Below, piece after piece: positions 57,864 through 64,000 of a stretch of 64,000 nt of DNA. The notes under the pieces were generated by a model, which saw only the letters and a program-made list of their open reading frames with translations, was not told the DNA's origin and made no database searches. This DNA is from an uncultured Alphaproteobacteria bacterium. GTDB lineage: Bacteria > Pseudomonadota > Alphaproteobacteria > Rhizobiales > Aestuariivirgaceae. The DNA lies in the NCBI GenBank assembly GCA_945957365.1, contig CAMFKI010000001.1, positions 186,001 to 250,000 of the forward strand, given 5' to 3'. Position numbers and translations under genes: made by a program. Each line of letters starts with the position of its first letter. Position 1 is the first letter of the stretch.

Positions 57864-59048
57864 GTGCCGCTCTGGCTCGTCATCTGCGGTCTGGGGCTTA
57901 CCCAGATCATCGGCTGGGGCACCACCTATTATCTGCTGGGCGCACTGTCGCAGGATATCGCGGCGGCCACCGGCTGGTCCGGCACGCTGATCTTCGGAGC
58001 CTTCTCGGCCGCATTGCTGCTGAGCGGCGTGATCTCGCGCCATGGCGGGCGGCTCATGGACCGCATCGGCGGCAGGCGGGTGATGATCGCGGGCTCGGTG
58101 TTCGCCACCGCCGGCCTCACCCTGATGGGGACATTCCCGCATCCGGTAGCCTATGTGGCGGGCTGGCTGCTGCTCGGCCTCGCCATGCGCTTTGCCACCT
58201 ATGACGCGGCCTTCGCCAGCCTGACGCAGATCGTCGGGCAAGGGGCGCGCCGGGCCATCTCCTACCTGACGCTGTTCGGCGGCCTCGCCTCCACCGTGTT
58301 CTGGCCGGTGAGCCACTACCTCGCACTGAACATCGGGTGGTCGCACACACTGCTGGTCTATGCCGGCCTGAACCTGTTCGTGTGCCTGCCCATCCACTGG
58401 GCCGTCCTGCACGGGGCCCGCGGCGAGCGCGCGGCGGAGCGCGTGGCCGGCATGCAGGCCATGGCACCGATCATGGGGCGCGGCAGGCTCGTCGCCATCA
58501 CGCTCTTCGCGGCGGCGCTGGCGTTGAACGGCCTCGTGTTCTCCTCGATCTCGGCGCATGCCGTGCCGCTGTTCCAGGGCCTCGGCTTCCGCGGCGACGA
58601 GGCGGTGTTCATGGCGGCCCTCATCGGCCCGTCGCAGGTGGCGAGCCGGCTTGGCGACATCGTCATGGGGCGTCGGATCACGCCGATGCAGCTCGGCCTC
58701 ATCGCCTTCGGCACTCTCCCGGTGGCGGTGGGGCTGTTTGCGGTGATGGGCTTCTCATGGCCCGCCGCCATCGTCTTCGCGGTGCTCTATGGTGCTTCGA
58801 ACGGGCTCGTCACCATCGCCAAGGGCGCGGTGCCGCTGTCGCTGTTCGGGACCAAGGGCTATGGCGAGGTGCTGGGCGTGATCTCGGCCCCCAACCTGAT
58901 CCTCAACGCCGCAGCCCCCCTGCTCTTCGCGCTGCTGCTGCAGGCGGTGACGCCGCAAATGTCGCTGCTGATCGCGGGCGCGGCGGCGCTCGCTTCAACC
59001 CTGTTCATGCTGTGGCTGGCGCGGCTTCACCCACAGCACGCCCAGTAG
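57864..59048 (+). CDS. MFS transporter
   Basis: This 394-residue, 12-helix major-facilitator protein has the loop motif GGRLMDRIGGRRV between helices 2 and 3 and begins VPLWLVICGLGLTQIIGWGTTYYLLG. That start resembles a distinct MFS group found beside aromatic or heavy-metal genes; the substrate is not evident. The GTG at 57864 lies 5 bases after the PHP gene. Its last 54 bases overlap the end of the convergent MFS gene. Confidence 0.87.
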   Translation: MPLWLVICGLGLTQIIGWGTTYYLLGALSQDIAAATGWSGTLIFGAFSAALLLSGVISRHGGRLMDRIGGRRVMIAGSVFATAGLTLMGTFPHPVAYVAGWLLLGLAMRFATYDAAFASLTQIVGQGARRAISYLTLFGGLASTVFWPVSHYLALNIGWSHTLLVYAGLNLFVCLPIHWAVLHGARGERAAERVAGMQAMAPIMGRGRLVAITLFAAALALNGLVFSSISAHAVPLFQGLGFRGDEAVFMAALIGPSQVASRLGDIVMGRRITPMQLGLIAFGTLPVAVGLFAVMGFSWPAAIVFAVLYGASNGLVTIAKGAVPLSLFGTKGYGEVLGVISAPNLILNAAAPLLFALLLQAVTPQMSLLIAGAAALASTLFMLWLARLHPQHAQ

Positions 59049-60182
59049 CGTGATGACGGCGAACACCGCCCCCGCCATGAAGGCCGCGGACGGCCCATAG
59101 GCATCCCACAGCAGCCCCGCCAGCACGCTGCCGACGAGCAGCGCCAGACCGCTCGCCAGGTTGAACACGCCGAAGGCCGTGCCGCGCAACGGCTTGGGCG
59201 CGGTGTCGGCCACCATGGTCGAAAGCCCGCCCTGGGTGAGCCCCATGTGCAGGCCCCACAGCGCGACGCCGAGCATCATCGAGGTGATCGAACCGCCGAA
59301 GGCCAGCACCAGATCGGCGATGACGAGGACGATGAGCCCGGCGATCAGCAGCCCGACCCGTCCGATGCGGTCGGACAGGATGCCTGCCGGATAGGAGGCG
59401 AGCGCATAGACCAGGCTCATCACCACCATGACCATCGGCACCCAGGCATTGGACAGCCCGGCGGCGGAGGCCTTGAGCACCAGGAAGGCCTCGGAGAAGC
59501 GGGCCAGCATCATGGCGGAGCCCACCGCGGTGACCTGCCAGAAGGCAGGGCCGAGCGAGGACGCGGTGCGCAGGTCGAACCCCGGCTTCTTCTCCGTTTC
59601 GGCGCGCTGCGGCGCATCCTCCACGCCGAAGGCGAGCAAGGCGACCGCGATCAGCGCGGGAATGCAGGCCACCCACATGACGCTCCGGAAGTCGAACAGC
59701 AACAGCGACATCAGCACGATGGCGATCAGGGGTCCCGCGAAGGCGCCGGCGGTGTCGAGCGACTGGCGCAGCCCGAAGGCCGCACCGCGCAATTCAGGCG
59801 GCGCGATGTCGGCCACCAGCGCGTCGCGCGGCGCACCGCGGATGCCCTTGCCCACCCGGTCGATGAAGCGGGCGGCGAAGACCGACTCGACCGACGCCGC
59901 CAGCGGGAACAGCGGCTTCACCACCGCCGCGAGGCCATAGCCGAGCAGTGCCAGCCCCTTGCGGCTGCCCCAGCGGTCGCTGAGCACGCCCGAGAACAGC
60001 TTGGAAACCTGCGCGGTGGCCTCGGCGATGCCTTCGAGGAGACCCAGCAAGGCGGCCGAAGCGCCCAGTGTGCCGACCACGAAAAGCGGCAGGATCGCAT
60101 GGATCATCTCCGAGGAGACATCCATGAATAGGCTGACGAATCCAAGCATCCAGATGCCGCGGGGCAGGTTCTTGGGCAGCAT
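58995..60182 (-). CDS. MFS transporter
   Basis: This 395-residue, 12-helix MFS protein begins [31 protein letters not shown]. The signature loop reads [28 protein letters not shown], with [22 protein letters not shown] before the middle. That pattern is typical of a group of putative drug or metabolite exporters. Its 3' end overlaps the oppositely directed MFS gene by 54 bases, and the shared bases code in both directions. Confidence 0.87.
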   Translation of the reverse strand: MLPKNLPRGIWMLGFVSLFMDVSSEMIHAILPLFVVGTLGASAALLGLLEGIAEATAQVSKLFSGVLSDRWGSRKGLALLGYGLAAVVKPLFPLAASVESVFAARFIDRVGKGIRGAPRDALVADIAPPELRGAAFGLRQSLDTAGAFAGPLIAIVLMSLLLFDFRSVMWVACIPALIAVALLAFGVEDAPQRAETEKKPGFDLRTASSLGPAFWQVTAVGSAMMLARFSEAFLVLKASAAGLSNAWVPMVMVVMSLVYALASYPAGILSDRIGRVGLLIAGLIVLVIADLVLAFGGSITSMMLGVALWGLHMGLTQGGLSTMVADTAPKPLRGTAFGVFNLASGLALLVGSVLAGLLWDAYGPSAAFMAGAVFAVITLLGVLWVKPRQPQHEQG

Positions 60183-60275
60183 CGGGTCAACTTCCGTCTG
60201 ACTGGCGGGAACGGGTTCGAAGTGATAATCAGCCCCCCGAAACCTTTCCGCAAGACGGCGAATTTCGAGGACGAC

Positions 60276-61664
60276 ATGAGCAAGACGCGCACCGAGACGG
60301 ACACCTTCGGCCCCATCGAGGTCGACGCCACGAAATACTGGGGTGCCCAGGCGCAGCGCTCGATCGGCAATTTCAAGATCGGCTGGGAGAAGCAGCCGCT
60401 GCCGGTGGTGCGCGCGCTGGGCATCGTGAAGCGCGCCGCCGCCGAGACCAACATGGCGCTCGGGCGCCTCGACAAGGCCGTGGGCGAGACCATCGTCAAG
60501 GCGGCGCAGGAGGTGATCGACGGCAAGCTCGACGCGCACTTCCCGCTCGTCGTCTGGCAGACCGGTTCCGGCACGCAGTCCAACATGAACGCCAACGAGG
60601 TGATCTCGAACCGCGCGATCGAGATGCTGGGAGGCGTCATGGGCTCAAAGAAGCCGGTGCACCCCAATGACCACGTCAACATGAGCCAGTCGTCGAACGA
60701 CACCTACCCCACCGCTATGCACATCGCGGCGGCGGAAGAGGTGCAGCACCGGCTGATCCCTGCGCTTAAGCACCTGCACAAGGCGCTCGACAGGAAGGCC
60801 CATGACTGGAACCTCATCATCAAGATCGGCCGCACCCACACGCAGGATGCAACGCCGCTGACACTGGGCCAGGAATTCTCGGGCTATGCCCAGCAGGTGC
60901 TGAACGGCATCCGGCGCATCGAGATGACCATGCCGATGCTGATGGAACTGGCCCAGGGCGGCACGGCGGTGGGCACCGGCCTCAACGCGCCGGTGGGCTT
61001 CGCCGAGATGGTGGCCGACCGCATTGCCAAGATTACCGGCATGGCCTTCACCTCGGCCCCCAACAAGTTCGAGGCGCTGGCCGCGCATGACGCGATGGTG
61101 ATGACCCATGGCGCGATCAACACGGTGGCCGTGTCGCTGTTCAAGATCGCCAACGACATCCGGCTTCTCGGCTCCGGCCCGCGCTCGGGGCTGGGCGAAT
61201 TGTCGCTGCCTGAAAACGAGCCGGGCTCCTCGATCATGCCGGGCAAGGTGAACCCCACCCAGTGCGAGGCGCTCACCATGGTGTGCGTGCAGGTGTTCGG
61301 CAACCAGGCGGCGCTGAGCTTCGCCGGCAGCCAGGGGCACTTCGAGCTCAACGTCTACAATCCCGTGATGGCCTACAACTTCCTGCAGTCGGTGCGGCTC
61401 CTCTCGGACGCCGCGGTGAGCTTCACCGACAATTGCGTGGTCGGCATCGTGGCGCGCCAGGACAACATCAGGCGGGCGCTCGACAACTCGCTGATGCTGG
61501 TCACCGCACTGGCGCCCAAATATGGCTATGACCGCGCCGCGAAGATCGCCAAGACCGCCCACAAGAACGGCACCACGCTGCGCGAGGAAGCGGTCAAGGA
61601 CGGCATTCCGGGCGACGACTTCGACGCCATCGTGCGCCCCGAGGACATGATCGGGCCGAAGTGA
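60276..61664 (+). CDS. fumC: Class II fumarate hydratase
   Basis: FumC (462 residues) interconverts fumarate and malate without an iron-sulfur cluster. It begins [27 protein letters not shown] and has [24 protein letters not shown] and [17 protein letters not shown]. The superfamily signature [15 protein letters not shown] carries the catalytic Ser. The ATG at 60276 follows GAGGA. Its stop overlaps the next gene's ATG by one base, so the three genes fumC-DUF4169-RHH are coupled. Confidence 0.97.
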   Translation: MSKTRTETDTFGPIEVDATKYWGAQAQRSIGNFKIGWEKQPLPVVRALGIVKRAAAETNMALGRLDKAVGETIVKAAQEVIDGKLDAHFPLVVWQTGSGTQSNMNANEVISNRAIEMLGGVMGSKKPVHPNDHVNMSQSSNDTYPTAMHIAAAEEVQHRLIPALKHLHKALDRKAHDWNLIIKIGRTHTQDATPLTLGQEFSGYAQQVLNGIRRIEMTMPMLMELAQGGTAVGTGLNAPVGFAEMVADRIAKITGMAFTSAPNKFEALAAHDAMVMTHGAINTVAVSLFKIANDIRLLGSGPRSGLGELSLPENEPGSSIMPGKVNPTQCEALTMVCVQVFGNQAALSFAGSQGHFELNVYNPVMAYNFLQSVRLLSDAAVSFTDNCVVGIVARQDNIRRALDNSLMLVTALAPKYGYDRAAKIAKTAHKNGTTLREEAVKDGIPGDDFDAIVRPEDMIGPK

Positions 61665-61840
61665 TGGGCGACATCGTCAGCCTCAAGCTTCACCGCAAGC
61701 GCAGGGAGCGCGCGTCGAAGGACGATGCCGCGGCGGAGAACCGCGTGCAGTTCGGCCGCAGCAAGGCCGAGAAGGCGCTGACCGAAAAGCTGAACGACAA
61801 GGCGGCCAAGGACATCGAGTCTCACAAGCGCGAGGAGTGA
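61664..61840 (+). CDS. DUF4169 family small protein
   Basis: This 58-residue, highly charged protein starts [20 protein letters not shown] and ends in IESHKREE. It matches the DUF4169 pattern: a short hydrophobic start, a basic run, then QFGRSKAEK. It is flanked by one-base TGATG overlaps with fumC and the following gene. Function is unknown; the gene order with fumC recurs in Alphaproteobacteria. Confidence 0.88.
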   Translation: MGDIVSLKLHRKRRERASKDDAAAENRVQFGRSKAEKALTEKLNDKAAKDIESHKREE

Positions 61841-62052
61841 TGGCGAAGGACCTCAAGCGCTCCCTCACCATCGAAGGCCACCGCACCTCGCTGTCGCTCG
61901 AGCCGGAATTCTGGGAGGCGCTGCAAAGGGAGGCCGCGCGGCGGCACGTGACCGCGGCCGCCCTGGTGGCGGAGATCGACCACTCGCGCGGCGCGCGCAA
62001 TCTCTCCAGCGCGGTGCGCGTGTGGCTGCTGCGCGAAGTGGCGGGGAAGTAG
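61840..62052 (+). CDS. Ribbon-helix-helix domain protein
   Basis: This 70-residue protein begins MAKDLKRSLTIEGHRTSLSLEPEFWEALQREAARR, with the beta-strand of a ribbon-helix-helix domain (HRTSLSL). Two helices follow (to SSAVRVWLLREV). It may be a DNA-binding protein or an aryl-sulfate-like small regulator; the target is unknown. It is coupled to the DUF4169 gene by a one-base overlap. Confidence 0.85.
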   Translation: MAKDLKRSLTIEGHRTSLSLEPEFWEALQREAARRHVTAAALVAEIDHSRGARNLSSAVRVWLLREVAGK

Positions 62053-62185
62053 CAGGCATCGCGCCGGCCGGCCTGAGACGCCTCATCGCTGCCGGAAAGC
62101 CTGCCGGATTCTCAGCTTGGCACTAGCCAGCGGGATCGATTTGCCCGAACTTGGCAAGGAATCGCAAGTTGGGGGCATCGGCGCG

Positions 62186-63694
62186 GTGAATGCAATCTGC
62201 TCGTGGACGAGGATCGTGGCGATCCTCGCAGTGCTCGGACTGACCGGTTGCGGCGGCGGCGACCTGCCAACGATCGACAAGACGGCGGATGCCGCACATG
62301 CACGGATCGGCGTGATGACCGGTTCGACCAGCGAGCCGCTGGCCGCCAAGCAATTTCCCGAGGCGAAGGTCCAGAGCTTCGACAACATCACGGATGCCTT
62401 CGGGGCCTTAAAGTCGGGCCAGCTCGATGCGGTGATCACCGCCTATTCGTCGGCACTGCTCATGGCGCGGAAGAACCCGGACCTGCGCATTCTCGACGAG
62501 CGCCTGAGCCACGAGGACACGGCGATTGCCGTGCGCAAGGGCAATACCGAACTGCTCGACGCCGTGAACAAGATCATCGCCGACCTCAAGGCGGAGGGCG
62601 CGATCGCCTCGATGGACCGGCGCTGGCTCAAGACCGATCCCGGCCCCTACGAGGAAATCGACATTCCCCTGCCGACCACGGGAGATCCGCTGCGCGTCGG
62701 CGTCAGCGCAACCCGCGAGCCCTTCAGTTTCGTCGATGCGAATGGCCGCGTCACCGGCCACGATGGCGACCTCGCGCGGCTCATCGCCCAGCGTCTCAAC
62801 CGGCCCATCGAATTCCAGGACATGAAGTTCCTCGCACTGCTGCCGGCACTGCAGGCCGGAAAGATAGATCTCATCGTCACCGGCATGTCGGCCACGGACC
62901 AGCGGCGCAAATTCGTCGATTTCACCCAGCCCTATTACGCCAACTCCCAGGTAATGATGGTGCGCAATGCCACGGTGGCGGCGGGCGGCGCCGGGTTCTG
63001 GGATGGCCTGAAGGAGAGCATCGACAGCAACATCCTGACCGAGCAGCGTTACCTGCTGCTGTGGGACGGGCTCAAGACGACCTTCGTCATTTCGATATTG
63101 GCAACACTGTTCGGCACGCTGCTGGGAGGTCTCGTCTGCTTCATGCGGATGTCGCGTTCGCCCCTGCTCCGCATTCCGGCAATGGCATATATTTCGGTGC
63201 TGCGCGGCATCCCCGTCGTCGTCCTGCTGATGCTGATCTTCTACGTGGTCTTCGCGTCGGTCAACATCAACCCGGTGCTCGTGGCGGTCGTCGCCTTCGG
63301 CCTGAATTTCGCAGCCTATGTGGCCGAGATCTTCCGCACCGGCATCGAGGGCATCGAGACCGGCCAGACCGAGGCCGGGCTTTCCATGGGCTTCACCCGC
63401 GTCGGCACGTTTCGCCTCGTGATCTTTCCGCAACTGGTCCGGCGCATCCTGCCGGTCTACAAGGGCGAGTTCATTTCCCTCGTCAAGATGACGTCGATCG
63501 TGGGCTACATCGCCGTCATGGACCTCACAAAGGCGAGTGACATCATCCGCGCCCGCACCTTCGACGCCTTCTTCCCGCTGTTCCTCGTCGCCGTTCTCTA
63601 CTTCCTCATCTCGTATAGTCTGATCGCCCTCATGGACTGGGTCGACCGCCGCACCGATCCACGGCGCAGGACCAGAAAGGTGTCACGGGCATGA
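62186..63694 (+). CDS. Amino-acid ABC transporter: lobe-swapped binding domain fused to permease
   Basis: This 502-residue fusion carries a lipoprotein signal with lipobox LTGC (Cys22). A segment that resembles the second lobe of an SBP_bac_3 protein comes first (about 38-150: RIGVMTGSTSE, FGALKSGQLDAVI, AVRKGNTELLDAVNKIIADLK). The first lobe follows (about 166-262: LRVGVSATREPFSFVDANG, LLPALQAGKIDLIVTGMSATDQRR). The permease starts at about 290 (GLKTTFVISILATLFGTLLGG) with the EAA loop EAGLSMGFTRVGTFRLVIFPQ. A GTG at 62186 is chosen, as it starts the signal sequence. The ATPase follows with an ATGA overlap. Confidence 0.85.
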   Translation: MNAICSWTRIVAILAVLGLTGCGGGDLPTIDKTADAAHARIGVMTGSTSEPLAAKQFPEAKVQSFDNITDAFGALKSGQLDAVITAYSSALLMARKNPDLRILDERLSHEDTAIAVRKGNTELLDAVNKIIADLKAEGAIASMDRRWLKTDPGPYEEIDIPLPTTGDPLRVGVSATREPFSFVDANGRVTGHDGDLARLIAQRLNRPIEFQDMKFLALLPALQAGKIDLIVTGMSATDQRRKFVDFTQPYYANSQVMMVRNATVAAGGAGFWDGLKESIDSNILTEQRYLLLWDGLKTTFVISILATLFGTLLGGLVCFMRMSRSPLLRIPAMAYISVLRGIPVVVLLMLIFYVVFASVNINPVLVAVVAFGLNFAAYVAEIFRTGIEGIETGQTEAGLSMGFTRVGTFRLVIFPQLVRRILPVYKGEFISLVKMTSIVGYIAVMDLTKASDIIRARTFDAFFPLFLVAVLYFLISYSLIALMDWVDRRTDPRRRTRKVSRA

Positions 63695-64000
63695 TCCGGG
63701 TTGAAAATCTCGTCAAGACATTCGGCAGCCAGTCCGTGCTGAACGGCGTCAATGCCGAGATCCGCGCCGGCGAAGTGGTGTCGATCATCGGCCCTTCCGG
63801 GACGGGGAAGAGCACCTTCCTGCGTTGCCTCAACTTGCTCGACCAACCGACCGGCGGCAAGGTCTTCATCGACGGCATCGATACGCTCTCGCCCGGCGCC
63901 GACGTGCCGGCGATCCGCCAGAAGATGAACATGGTGTTCCAGTCCTTCAACCTGTTCAACCACCTCTGCGCCCTCGACAATCTCACCCTGGCGCCGATCC
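63691..64000 (+). CDS. Amino-acid ABC transporter ATP-binding protein (3' end cut)
   Basis: This is the first 103 codons of a GlnQ-type ATPase. It begins MIRVENLVKTFGSQSVLNGV, with Walker A GPSGTGKST (about 34-42) and the Q-loop MVFQSFNLFNHL. The signature and Walker B motifs lie beyond the window. It overlaps the permease fusion by 4 bases and completes that transporter. Confidence 0.93.
   Translation, partial: MIRVENLVKTFGSQSVLNGVNAEIRAGEVVSIIGPSGTGKSTFLRCLNLLDQPTGGKVFIDGIDTLSPGADVPAIRQKMNMVFQSFNLFNHLCALDNLTLAPI

Noticed and set aside
57864..60182. The two MFS genes as a recent tandem inversion duplicate
   Set aside because: Their N-termini and signature loops belong to different MFS groups, so they are neighbours and not copies of each other.

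Overview
The window looks like an ordinary chromosomal segment of a high-GC alphaproteobacterium, most likely of the Hyphomicrobiales (Rhizobiales) type. The evidence is a circularly permuted two-piece tmRNA gene whose tag reads ANDNYAPVAVAA, an alpha-type SspB adaptor, a fumC-DUF4169-ribbon-helix-helix gene string, a thyA-folA-hflK-hflC-Do string, and amino-acid leader peptides ahead of leuA and ilvB. I see no prophage, insertion sequence, CRISPR array or rRNA operon. One tRNA (Lys, CTT) is present.

Layout. 1-3947: polyamine-type ABC importer (binding protein cut by the left edge, ATPase, two permeases). 3986-11852, minus: complete kdp potassium operon in the order 27-residue peptide, F, A, B, C, D, E, with a decayed reading frame and tRNA-Lys upstream. 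12344-14223, minus: leuA with its own promoter and a Leu-rich leader peptide. 14355-18664: CUT2-type sugar ABC operon. 18856-23318: small secreted and membrane proteins, PhzF, a short-chain dehydrogenase, and a tightly overlapped UPF0303/TauE/Nudix operon. 23506-27069: ilvC, a PAP2 protein, LysE exporter and pdxJ. 27173-31810: an amino-acid decarboxylation/antiport operon (basic 19-residue leader ORF, Orn/Lys/Arg decarboxylase, PotE antiporter, solitary binding protein). 31975-37197: HlyD-type fusion protein pair, Ca2+/H+ exchanger and a membrane-bound winged-helix regulator. 37198-37745: a gene-free stretch with large inverted repeats. 37746-40255: ilvB-ilvN under a leader-peptide attenuator. 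40317-45188: secreted protein, epimerase, miaA/serB divergent pair, methyltransferase, glycosyltransferase. 45272-52287, minus: nine genes from thyA to the Do protease, several overlapping by 4 bases. 52390-54970: tmRNA, a hicAB toxin-antitoxin pair, sspB and mepA. 55014-63694: kup, PHP phosphoesterase, two convergent MFS transporters, fumC and two small genes, then an amino-acid ABC transporter that runs off the right edge.

How parts fit. Branched-chain amino acid synthesis is represented by leuA, ilvC and ilvBN, scattered but with leader-peptide control visible at leuA and ilvB. Potassium uptake appears twice (Kdp for scarcity, Kup as a constitutive type). Polyamine metabolism appears twice (ABC import; decarboxylase plus antiporter). 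Ribosome rescue and proteolysis are grouped: tmRNA and SspB lie 0.8 kb apart, and HflKC and Do are on the other side.

The most unusual items are: (i) a periplasmic binding domain with its two lobes in swapped order, fused to its permease (62186-63694); (ii) a compact leader upstream of the decarboxylase with a basic 19-residue ORF, mutually exclusive hairpins and a stop/start overlap (31751-31810); (iii) the leuA and ilvB leader peptides; and (iv) a hicAB module lodged between the tmRNA and sspB genes.
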